From: an uncultured Clostridia bacterium
Lineage (GTDB): Bacteria > Bacillota > Clostridia > Oscillospirales > UBA644
Length of the DNA stretch: 6,491 nt
Direction of reading: 5' to 3'
NCBI GenBank assembly: GCA_904502105.1
Contig: CAJGDF010000103.1
Location: forward strand, 1-6,491
In this document: positions 1-5,665 of the stretch, one piece after another
Layout: the number at the start of each line of letters is the position of its first letter
Position numbering within the stretch: position 1 is the first letter of the stretch
The notes under the pieces: generated by a model
The model's database searches: none
What the model was told of the DNA's origin: nothing
The model's input: the letters and a program-made list of their open reading frames with translations, nothing else
Translations under genes and position numbers: made by a program

Positions 1-1
1 C

Positions 2-550
2 ATCCATTTGATGATACTTGATATAATGATGCCCAAGCTTGACGGAATAAAGACTCTTATGAAATTGCGTGAATCAAGAAATATTCCCGTTATTCTTCTT
101 TCCGCAAAATCCGAAGATTCGGATAAGATATTCGGTCTGACCGCAGGTGCGGACGATTATGTTACAAAGCCATTCAATCCTTCCGAGCTTATCGCAAGGG
201 TCAAATCTCAGCTCAGGCGATATACGATGCTTGGTTCTATCTCAAAGCAAAGCGGAAAAATAATTATTGACGGATTATGTGTCAACACAGAAAACAAGAT
301 CGTTCAGGTTGACGGTGAAGATGTGAGGCTTACTCCGATCGAATACAGAATTCTTGAGCTTTTGGCAAGAAACAGAGGCAAGGTGTTTTCTGCAGATGAT
401 ATTTACAGAAATGTCTGGAACGAAGAAACGGTTGTCGGAGATAACACTATTGCCGTTCATGTCAGACATATCCGTGAGAAAATCGAGATAAACCCTAAAG
501 AACCGCGATATTTAAAGGTCGTTTGGGGTATCGGTTACAGAATAGATTGA
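2..550 (+). CDS. VanR/OmpR-type response regulator, 5'-truncated by window edge
   Basis: This is a DNA-binding response regulator that should be phosphorylated by the histidine kinase encoded downstream and then bind promoter DNA in the cytoplasm. The reading frame is open from base 2, so the TTG at 8 and ATG at 11 are internal codons. About 45-50 residues of the receiver domain, including the usual acidic pair, lie outside the window; 182 residues are visible. The phospho-acceptor Asp is in LDIMMP (codon at 20-22), the switch Ser in LLSAK (codon at 101-103) and the conserved Lys in TKPF (codon at 167-169). The winged-helix effector domain starts near base 254 and includes LTPIEYRILELL, the recognition-helix stretch DNTIAVHVRHIREKIE and the terminal wing WGIGYRI. 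This is the pattern of the OmpR/PhoB family, closest to VanR-like members. The specific target genes cannot be read from the sequence. The gene is followed ten bases later by the next gene of the operon. Confidence 0.93.
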   Translation: MHLMILDIMMPKLDGIKTLMKLRESRNIPVILLSAKSEDSDKIFGLTAGADDYVTKPFNPSELIARVKSQLRRYTMLGSISKQSGKIIIDGLCVNTENKIVQVDGEDVRLTPIEYRILELLARNRGKVFSADDIYRNVWNEETVVGDNTIAVHVRHIREKIEINPKEPRYLKVVWGIGYRID

Positions 551-560
551 GGTGGTATGA

Positions 561-890
561 ATGAAAAGTTCATTTATTATCGGATTAATGAAACTTGCTG
601 TTATTTTGGTTTTAACGGTTTGCATATCTTCCTGTCTTTCCGTTATTTCCGAGGAAATAACAGAATGCTTTAAGCAGGAAACACCGATATACAGTTTTTC
701 GTTTGAGGAACCTCAGTCTGACCGCTTTGTTTTTATTGAAAGTTTACTCATAGATACCGATGCGCAGACTGTTACTGTGAACGAAAAAGAGGTACATCTG
801 TCAACAGTCGAATATCGTATGATCGAGAAAATATGTAAAAAAATATCTGAAACTTACCATGATTTAAACTTTTACGGAGGAAATAATTGA
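561..890 (+). CDS. Small membrane-anchored protein carrying half of an OmpR-type winged-helix domain
   Basis: I do not recognise this 109-residue protein as a named family. It starts with a hydrophobic segment (about residues 5-28) after a short Lys-containing N-terminus. This segment ends in ISSC, which could be a permissive lipobox with Cys25 lipidated, or could simply be a membrane anchor. Residues 29-54 are acidic and probably extracytoplasmic. Residues 55-94 align without gaps to the N-terminal beta-sheet and first helix of the winged-helix domain of the upstream regulator: by hand count 11 of 40 identities and many conservative changes, including LSTVEYRMIE against LTPIEYRILE. The recognition helix and wing are absent, because the protein ends 15 residues later. 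The start ATG has AGGTGG five bases upstream. The stop TGA shares its last base with the ATG of the kinase gene, so translation is probably coupled. Its position between regulator and kinase suggests an accessory sensing or modulating role, which is inference. It could also be a decayed duplicate of the regulator's C-terminus. Confidence 0.75.
   Translation: MKSSFIIGLMKLAVILVLTVCISSCLSVISEEITECFKQETPIYSFSFEEPQSDRFVFIESLLIDTDAQTVTVNEKEVHLSTVEYRMIEKICKKISETYHDLNFYGGNN
876..880 (+). promoter_or_regulatory. Ribosome binding site deciding the histidine kinase start
   Basis: GGAGG lies nine bases before ATG 890 and six bases before an in-frame TTG at 887. Both spacings are usable. I chose ATG 890 because it is the stronger start codon and overlaps the preceding TGA by one base (TGATG), a common arrangement for coupled translation. 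Confidence 0.75.
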
Positions 891-2908
891 TGAAAAAGAT
901 TGTCTATTCCAATATATTAAAAATATTTGCAGTTATTACATTTGTTTTTAACATAGCAGTCGGTATGCATATAGGTATCAGCGGTATCTTTGATTACAGT
1001 AAAGAAGATAAGTATGTGTATGAGTTTGAGACTGATTTTTCGGAATCGAGAAATATGGCAAACCTTTTGACGGGTCCTTTCGGAGCAATTACAGATGCTT
1101 ATTACCGTTACAACCGATTGACGGATGCAGAGAGCAAAACGGATATGGTTTTAAAGCAGTATATAGAAAAAGAACTGAATGAAGTATATCTTAGGGATAA
1201 GTTGAATTATTACGTTGAGTGGAACGGTACGGTTTTCACAAACTGTAATGCTTCCGATGGACGTTCCATTGCCACAGGCGATTTTTATATATACGCTGAA
1301 CGAAACAGCTCCGGAATTGTTAAAGCAGATATTTCTCCTTTGAATCAGTATAATACGTGGATGATCGACGAGATATACCGTTTAAAGGAAAACGGTTCTT
1401 TTGTGGTCAGTGTTAATATAAAGTCCGATTATCTGGATGAATGTTCGCAGATCTGGAACAGGCAGGCAAAGATCGTTTCTGTAACATTTCTAAATACGCT
1501 TTTTTGTGTCTCCGTGGCTTTGATCTCGTATATTTATTTGCTTTGCGTCTGCGGTAAAAACAAAAACGGCGAACAGAAATCTTTATGGATAGATAATGTC
1601 TGGACAGAGGTCCATCTTTCATTTATGGTTGGTGCTGTCGTTGGTATTGTTGCGATTTTGTCTGTGTTCATTGATGAACTTTATATGAACAGCCCGTTTG
1701 ACCTTTATTTATTTGAGCCTGTCCTTTTGATTGCCACGCTTTTGGCAAGCGTGATCTTCCTCGCATCAAGCCTTTCTGTCGTCAGAAATATTAAGGCAAA
1801 AAAGTTTTTGGATTCGACACTCGTTTACATTATTGCAAGATTTATTGTTAAAATAATAATCGGATTTTTTAAATGGATATATAAACAATTAAAAATCTTC
1901 TTTATTTCATTAGTCGGTCTGTTATCAAAAAAATCGGGTCTTATTCTGATCTTGGCATTGAGTATATACAGCTTTATTATGTTTATGTTCGGTATTTTTA
2001 CATATGAAACTCCGTTCTTTATTTTGTCCGCAAGCGTAATATTTTTACTTGCTGCAGCTTTTATCGGCTATAAGTCGAAGGATATGGATGAGATAAAAAA
2101 AGGTGTCTTTATGATACGTAACGGCAATGTTTCGTATAAAATACCGAGTCTTCGCAGCGTTGACATGGATATTCTTGCAAAAAATATCAACGACATAGGC
2201 AAAGGCCTTGATGAATCGGTAAAAGCACAGGTCAAGTCCGAAAGAATGAAAACAGAGCTTATAACAAACGTTTCGCATGACCTGAAAACCCCGATAACAT
2301 CAATAATCAATTATGCCGAACTTCTTTTAAAATCGGATGGACTTTCAACTGAAGCGAAGGATTATGTTAATGTAATATCACAGAAAGGGGAGCGCCTGAA
2401 AAAGCTTACCCAGGATCTTTTTGATATTTCAAAAGCTCAAAGCGGAAACGAAAATATCGTTTTGGAAAAAATAAATCTCGCGGTACTTATTGAACAATCT
2501 GTTGCGGAGAATGAAGCCGATATTCAAAATTCAGGTATACCCTTTTGTGTTAACACTCAAAAGGATCTTTTTATTAACGCTGACGGACGGAAAATATCCC
2601 GTGTTGTTAATAATCTTATAAATAATATCCTCAAATACTCTTTGAAAAACACAAGAGCGTTTATTTCTGCATATGAAAAGGATGAGTTTATCATAGCTGA
2701 GTTTAAAAATATTTCTTCTTATCCGATGAATTTCAACGCTGAGGATATTGTCGGAAGATTTGTTCGCGGTGATGAATCGAGAACGACCGACGGAAACGGA
2801 CTCGGTCTTGCCATAGCTAAAAGTTATACCGAAATTTGCGGCGGAAAATTCGAAATTGTCGTCGACGGCGATATGTTTAAATCAATTATGAAGTTTAGTA
2901 AATATTGA
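890..2908 (+). CDS. VanS-like multi-pass sensor histidine kinase
   Basis: This is a membrane sensor kinase that should autophosphorylate on a His and pass the phosphate to the regulator encoded upstream. The 672 residues read as follows. There is a membrane segment at about 9-29, an extracytoplasmic domain at about 30-193, a second membrane segment at about 195-220, and further hydrophobic segments near 242-261, 273-297, 315-345 (less clear), 349-371 and 375-393. A linker with HAMP-like character (about 395-450) follows. The HisKA H-box NVSHDLKTPIT has His463. The ATPase domain has an N-box VVNNLINNILKYS (Asn574-Asn579), then FVRGDESR and the G2-box GNGLGLAIAK (Gly635 on). The classical G1-box DxGxG is not visible; the equivalent position reads EFKNISSYPMNF. 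I recall this variant from VanS-like clostridial kinases, so it need not mean loss of activity. The protein is longer than a two-helix VanS because of the extra membrane block. The ligand is unknown; cell-envelope stress or an antibiotic is a guess from family and context. Confidence 0.92.
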   Translation: MKKIVYSNILKIFAVITFVFNIAVGMHIGISGIFDYSKEDKYVYEFETDFSESRNMANLLTGPFGAITDAYYRYNRLTDAESKTDMVLKQYIEKELNEVYLRDKLNYYVEWNGTVFTNCNASDGRSIATGDFYIYAERNSSGIVKADISPLNQYNTWMIDEIYRLKENGSFVVSVNIKSDYLDECSQIWNRQAKIVSVTFLNTLFCVSVALISYIYLLCVCGKNKNGEQKSLWIDNVWTEVHLSFMVGAVVGIVAILSVFIDELYMNSPFDLYLFEPVLLIATLLASVIFLASSLSVVRNIKAKKFLDSTLVYIIARFIVKIIIGFFKWIYKQLKIFFISLVGLLSKKSGLILILALSIYSFIMFMFGIFTYETPFFILSASVIFLLAAAFIGYKSKDMDEIKKGVFMIRNGNVSYKIPSLRSVDMDILAKNINDIGKGLDESVKAQVKSERMKTELITNVSHDLKTPITSIINYAELLLKSDGLSTEAKDYVNVISQKGERLKKLTQDLFDISKAQSGNENIVLEKINLAVLIEQSVAENEADIQNSGIPFCVNTQKDLFINADGRKISRVVNNLINNILKYSLKNTRAFISAYEKDEFIIAEFKNISSYPMNFNAEDIVGRFVRGDESRTTDGNGLGLAIAKSYTEICGGKFEIVVDGDMFKSIMKFSKY

Positions 2909-2915
2909 CAGAAAA

Positions 2916-2945
2916 ATCAATCCGGCAATTTTTTGTCGGATTGAT
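2916..2945. terminator. Hairpin terminator between convergent units, better U-tract on minus strand
   Basis: The arms at 2916-2928 and 2933-2945 form a 13-bp stem with one G-U pair around a TTTT loop, eight bases past the kinase stop codon. Read on the plus strand it is followed by CGCATTTATAT, a poor U-tract. Read on the minus strand the stem is followed directly by TTTTC, a better intrinsic-terminator signature. It may therefore be a second stop for minus-strand transcripts from the tRNA and yqfD as well as the end of the kinase operon. Confidence 0.65.
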
Positions 2946-2980
2946 CGCATTTATATCTATGTATAACATGGAGAAATTGA

Positions 2981-3008
2981 AAACCGACAAGTCGAAACTT
3001 GTCGGTTT
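2981..3008 (-). terminator. Hairpin terminator of tRNA-Leu with UUCG tetraloop
   Basis: A perfect 12-bp stem (2981-2992 with 2997-3008) closes a four-base loop. On the minus strand the loop reads TTCG, a stabilising tetraloop. The hairpin begins one base past the encoded CCA end of the tRNA, and on the minus strand its 3' arm runs into TTTTCAATTT. This fits an intrinsic terminator for the tRNA transcript. The symmetric stem may also stop plus-strand readthrough from the kinase operon. Confidence 0.75.
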
Positions 3009-3009
3009 G

Positions 3010-3096
3010 TGGTGCGGGTAACAGGACTTGAACCTGCACTAAGGAACCTCAACTAGAACCTGAATCTAGCGCGTCTGCCAATTCCGCCATACCCGC
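3010..3096 (-). tRNA. tRNA-Leu (anticodon CAG)
   Basis: The minus strand folds as a class II tRNA of 87 bases including an encoded CCA (complement of 3010-3012). The acceptor stem pairs GCGGGTA with TACCCGC and the discriminator base is A. The anticodon stem CTAGA/TCTAG encloses the loop TTCAGGT, giving anticodon CAG (complement of 3060-3062), which reads the Leu codon CUG. A long variable arm (TGAGG/CCTTA) and a T-arm with TTCAAGT are present. The long variable arm, the A discriminator and the anticodon together identify leucine. It sits downstream of yqfD on the same strand and has its own promoter. Confidence 0.97.
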
Positions 3097-3109
3097 ATAT
3101 TTAATTAAT

Positions 3110-3140
3110 GATAAAAGCGGAAAAGACCGTAACTTTTATC
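3110..3140 (-). other. Inverted repeat in the 5' leader of the tRNA-Leu transcript
   Basis: The perfect 8-base arms GATAAAAG (3110-3117) and CTTTTATC (3133-3140) flank a smaller CGG/CCG pairing around AAAAGA, with a three-base bulge on one side. The structure lies between the expected transcription start (about 3144) and the mature tRNA 5' end (3096), so it would sit at the very start of the precursor RNA. Its role is unknown. There is no U-tract marking it as a terminator. Confidence 0.5.
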
Positions 3141-3150
3141 AAGCTTTGTA

Positions 3151-3179
3151 ATTATATCATATTTCAGCTCCGTTGTCAA
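3151..3179 (-). promoter_or_regulatory. Consensus sigma-A promoter for tRNA-Leu
   Basis: On the minus strand the -35 box is TTGACA (complement of 3174-3179) and the -10 box is TATAAT (complement of 3151-3156), separated by 17 bases, with TG one base before the -10 box (extended -10). All twelve hexamer bases match consensus. The start is expected near 3144, giving a leader of about 48 bases. The -35 box lies only 14 bases after the yqfD stop codon. Confidence 0.92.
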
Positions 3180-3193
3180 GCCCTTTTATTGCT

Positions 3194-4417
3194 TTAATCT
3201 TTATGCAATGTTTTTCTTTTTGTGAATTCTGTGTGGATTGTTTGCGGTTCTGCGATGTCGTCAATAACCGTACAGTCGTATCTGCAGTAAAGTCCGAGTT
3301 CTGTTTCGGTGAACGTTACGGTTGTGTCTGTAATTTCAAGTCCGTGCAGGTCTAATCTCATTATTTCATCAATCTCTGCTGTGAGTTTTTTTCGTGCTTC
3401 CTCGCTCGTCATAGTGTATGTTTTTGCTTCGAGTTTTGTTATGTTTGATATTTTAACGCTTACGGGCAGGACATTTTCCCCTGCCGTCAAATGTACTGTT
3501 TCATTGACCTCATCGTAAAAATCATATGAATTGCTGCCGAAAAAGGGGAGGGTGAAGTTTATGTTGAAAACAGAGATCTCATATTTTCTGCAGGATTCGT
3601 CCGTCGGTAAATATTCCGTTACCGTATAAGGAGTAAATGCTTCATATGTCTTTTTTGTATATGCTAACATCTTGGCGGATGCTCGGACCAATCTGAATCC
3701 TATTTCTTTGCTCGGAAATATTCCGCTGACTAAAAGATCTCCTTTTTCAACCGCCTGACCCGACTTGACATTTATCTTTCCCTCATAGGCTTCTGCAACG
3801 ATCAAAACTCCGTCTTCTTTGGCTATGATGTTTCGGTAATCGAGATTATTCACTGTTTCTGGCGGTAATTTGCTTTCTGTAACATCAACCTGAATTCTGC
3901 TTCCTTTTTTGTTGAACGTAATATATGCTATATTATCATATTCACGCATCATTGATAACCGTATCTCATCGAAATCATGTCCGTTGGCAAATGCACCCAC
4001 ATAGATCCCGTTTCCATCAAGCGATTTTCTGAATTCAATGGGTGATATCTCGTACAGACCCGTTATATCAACAGACCAGACGATCGAAAACATCAGTATT
4101 ATTGCTGTCAAACATAAAGCACCGCCTGCAACAAATCCCGATCGCATTTTGTGTCTGATTATCCATGGTATAAGCCCGTCTTTTTCTAAAATAACAATTT
4201 CTGTGTCGGCGCTTAGTTTATCTTTTTCGGATTCAACTGTTTTTAAAAGCTCTTTGTCGTCGTACAGACCTATTTTTGCTCTTACGGCTTTTTCGTTGAT
4301 GCGTTCTATCTGCCAGATCTCTATTCCCGCTTTGGCTGCTGCCATGATTACGCGTTCGCAATACCAGCTTTTGATCTCAATGCTGCAATATCCGGTTAAC
4401 CACTCAAATATTTTCAT
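3194..4417 (-). CDS. yqfD: Sporulation protein YqfD
   Basis: This is a membrane protein of the YqfD family, found in endospore-forming Bacillota and expressed in the mother cell in Bacillus; its molecular function is not well defined. At 407 residues from the chosen start it is close to the usual length of about 400. A cytoplasmic N-terminal domain (about 1-90) opens with MKIFEWLTGYC. A single membrane segment lies near residues 94-114 (GFVAGGALCLTAIILMFSIVW). It is followed by the family-typical WSVDITGLYEIS and a long region outside the membrane that contains IIAKEDGVLIV and VKSGQAVEKGDLLVSG. I start it at ATG 4417, because GGAG (complement of 4428-4431) is ten bases upstream, whereas the in-frame TTG at 4426 would be only one base from that site. 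The gene follows yqfC after one base. No clear terminator lies before the tRNA promoter, so transcripts may read into the tRNA. Confidence 0.9.
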   Translation of the reverse strand: MKIFEWLTGYCSIEIKSWYCERVIMAAAKAGIEIWQIERINEKAVRAKIGLYDDKELLKTVESEKDKLSADTEIVILEKDGLIPWIIRHKMRSGFVAGGALCLTAIILMFSIVWSVDITGLYEISPIEFRKSLDGNGIYVGAFANGHDFDEIRLSMMREYDNIAYITFNKKGSRIQVDVTESKLPPETVNNLDYRNIIAKEDGVLIVAEAYEGKINVKSGQAVEKGDLLVSGIFPSKEIGFRLVRASAKMLAYTKKTYEAFTPYTVTEYLPTDESCRKYEISVFNINFTLPFFGSNSYDFYDEVNETVHLTAGENVLPVSVKISNITKLEAKTYTMTSEEARKKLTAEIDEIMRLDLHGLEITDTTVTFTETELGLYCRYDCTVIDDIAEPQTIHTEFTKRKTLHKD

Positions 4418-4418
4418 T

Positions 4419-4670
4419 TTATTCAAACTCCAAAGACGTTATTTTTCCTCTTACCATTACGCATTGAGGGGATATAAAGCCAAGATCCAACATGCTCCCG
4501 TATATTCTTGCTCTGTTTTTTTCGCTGCCTATTCTGACTGTTTCGGTGTTGTATTCCAATATATCGATACCGCTTGAATTTTCAAACGTTACCTGTCTGT
4601 TTGAGTAAAACTCTATTTGCAGTCCTTTGAATTCGGAGACCTTTTCTTTCTTTTCACGTTTTTTTCTCAA
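4419..4670 (-). CDS. yqfC: Sporulation protein YqfC (YabP/YqfC family)
   Basis: This is a small protein of the YabP/YqfC family, whose members take part in spore formation and are usually encoded just before yqfD, as here. It has 83 residues, slightly shorter than the typical 90-100. A very basic N-terminus (RKKREKKEK) is followed by a beta-rich core with FKGLQIEFYSNRQVTFENSSGI and the end motif VMVRGKITSLEFE, which matches the family's G-x-I-xx-LEF ending. There is no membrane segment. I start it at TTG 4670: GGGGTG (complement of 4677-4682) lies six bases upstream, and the reading frame further upstream encodes no family-like sequence and runs under the divergent promoter. The stop is one base before the yqfD ATG, so the pair is probably co-translated. 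In Bacillus this operon is sigma-E dependent; I could not identify a convincing sigma-E site here. Confidence 0.87.
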   Translation of the reverse strand: MRKKREKKEKVSEFKGLQIEFYSNRQVTFENSSGIDILEYNTETVRIGSEKNRARIYGSMLDLGFISPQCVMVRGKITSLEFE

Positions 4671-4676
4671 AAGTAT

Positions 4677-4682
4677 CACCCC
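4677..4682 (-). promoter_or_regulatory. Ribosome binding site deciding the yqfC TTG start
   Basis: GGGGTG on the minus strand continues as GGGGTGAT, a good match to the anti-16S pairing GGAGGTGAT, six bases before TTG 4670. An in-frame GTG at 4679 overlaps this site and would lack a ribosome site of its own, so TTG is preferred. Confidence 0.75.
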
Positions 4683-4700
4683 GTAAATTATATTAATAAT

Positions 4701-4718
4701 ATCGGGATATATTCCGAT
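4701..4718. promoter_or_regulatory. Imperfect palindrome, candidate operator between divergent genes
   Basis: ATCGG-G-ATATAT-T-CCGAT is an 18-base dyad with only the two bases flanking the central ATATAT failing to match. It ends two bases before the -35 box of the carboxypeptidase promoter and lies about 30 bases before the yqfC start on the other strand. A dimeric regulator could act on both genes from here, but no regulator is identified. Confidence 0.4.
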
Positions 4719-4720
4719 TG

Positions 4721-4749
4721 TTGACAAACAAATATGTCTGTGATATAAT
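4721..4749 (+). promoter_or_regulatory. Consensus sigma-A promoter for the carboxypeptidase-Nudix operon
   Basis: TTGACA at 4721-4726 and TATAAT at 4744-4749 are separated by 17 bases, with TG one base before the -10 box. All twelve hexamer bases match consensus. The start is expected near 4756, leaving a leader of about 30 bases with AGGA at 4774-4777, eight bases before ATG 4786. Confidence 0.92.
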
Positions 4750-4785
4750 GTATTATCAAATACACAACACAACAGGATTTTTATT

Positions 4786-5664
4786 ATGAGAAGAAACCAA
4801 AATAAAGGCCTTGCAGCAGGTCTTATTCTGATTATTATCGGTATCGCGCTAATAGTTTTTGTTTTAACATTACCTTCGCCTCAGGATGTAAAAGAAAACG
4901 AAACCGATCTGAACGTTGATCTTACCGATAATGACACATCGGTACCACCGAATGAAAAACAGGAAACTGTTTTGAACAGTAATGAGCAAACAGAACAACC
5001 CAGCGAACAAATCGAGCAGCCCGAACAGCCGGTAGTGCCCGAAGAAGAACCGATCGTTGAAAGTCCCGAAGAAAAAATGACGGTCGATACATCTCTTTGG
5101 AATCTTATTCTTGTTAACCCCGATAATTTTTTGCCCGAAAATTATACCTTTGAAAAAGAACAGGTTCAGGGCAATTATTATCTCGACAGCCGCGCGGCTC
5201 CTCTTGCAAAACAGATGATAGCAGATGCAAAAGAAGAGGGAATTGAGCTTCAGATCTGCTCATCCATCCGTGATGTTGAACTGCAAACCCGTTTGTTTAA
5301 CAATAAAATAAACGATCTCATTGAAGACGGCTATTCCGAGGCTGATGCAAGAGTAAAGGCCGCAACCATCGTTGCCGTTCCCGGTACGAGCGAACATCAT
5401 ACGGGGCTTGCTCTCGATATCGTAACTCCGTCATATCAAAGCCTCAATGCGGGGTATGAAAATACCGATGCCGCAAAATGGCTTAAAGAAAATGCCGCAA
5501 AATACGGCTTCATCCTTCGCTATCCCAAAGATAAAACAGAGATAACAAAGATTATATTTGAACCGTGGCATTACCGTTATGTCGGACAGGAATACGCTGA
5601 GTTTATCATGTCTGAAGGTATTTGCTTTGAAGAATTTATTGAAACTTACGGAGTAAAAGAATAA
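4786..5664 (+). CDS. Membrane-anchored VanY-type D-alanyl-D-alanine carboxypeptidase (peptidase M15B)
   Basis: This zinc peptidase should remove the terminal D-Ala from peptidoglycan stem peptides outside the membrane. The 292 residues have three parts. The first is a short basic cytoplasmic start and one membrane segment (about 9-29). The second is a low-complexity acidic, Pro/Gln-rich spacer (about 32-98, including EQTEQPSEQIEQPEQP) that would hold the enzyme away from the membrane. The third is the VanY domain (about 104-280). The zinc motif SEHHTGLALD gives His204 and Asp211, and EPWH gives Glu259 (catalytic base) and His262 (third zinc ligand). CSSIRD (158-163) matches the substrate-side SxxRS-like strand of the family. 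All key residues are present, so it should be active. VanY enzymes can confer or accompany glycopeptide resistance, but homologues are also housekeeping wall-trimming enzymes. Without vanHAX genes nearby I would not call it a resistance gene. Confidence 0.92.
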   Translation: MRRNQNKGLAAGLILIIIGIALIVFVLTLPSPQDVKENETDLNVDLTDNDTSVPPNEKQETVLNSNEQTEQPSEQIEQPEQPVVPEEEPIVESPEEKMTVDTSLWNLILVNPDNFLPENYTFEKEQVQGNYYLDSRAAPLAKQMIADAKEEGIELQICSSIRDVELQTRLFNNKINDLIEDGYSEADARVKAATIVAVPGTSEHHTGLALDIVTPSYQSLNAGYENTDAAKWLKENAAKYGFILRYPKDKTEITKIIFEPWHYRYVGQEYAEFIMSEGICFEEFIETYGVKE

Positions 5665-5665
5665 T

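Noticed and set aside
275..469. Minus-strand open frame inside the response regulator gene
   Set aside because: It is fully overlapped by a gene with clear domain motifs and has no recognisable protein features.
2931..3011. Similar segments TTGTCGGATTG and TTGTCGGTTTG in the two hairpins as a repeat element
   Set aside because: The likeness is about ten bases and is explained by two short GC-cored stems; there is no longer shared sequence.
3010..3096. tRNA as an integration (att) site for a mobile element
   Set aside because: No integrase and no repeated copy of the tRNA 3' end is visible in the window.
4038..4577. 179-codon plus-strand open frame opposite yqfD/yqfC
   Set aside because: It lies across two recognised genes on the other strand, and its Ser/Ile-rich composition is typical of an antisense shadow.
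4687..4692. TATAAT on the minus strand as a sigma-A -10 box for yqfC
   Set aside because: The implied start would fall inside the yqfC ribosome site, and no TTGACA-like box lies 16-18 bases upstream. A sigma-E site was also sought, but no match was convincing.
4671..4772. N-terminal extension of yqfC by 34 codons
   Set aside because: The extension would run through the divergent promoter and the palindrome and does not resemble the family. A good ribosome site supports TTG 4670.
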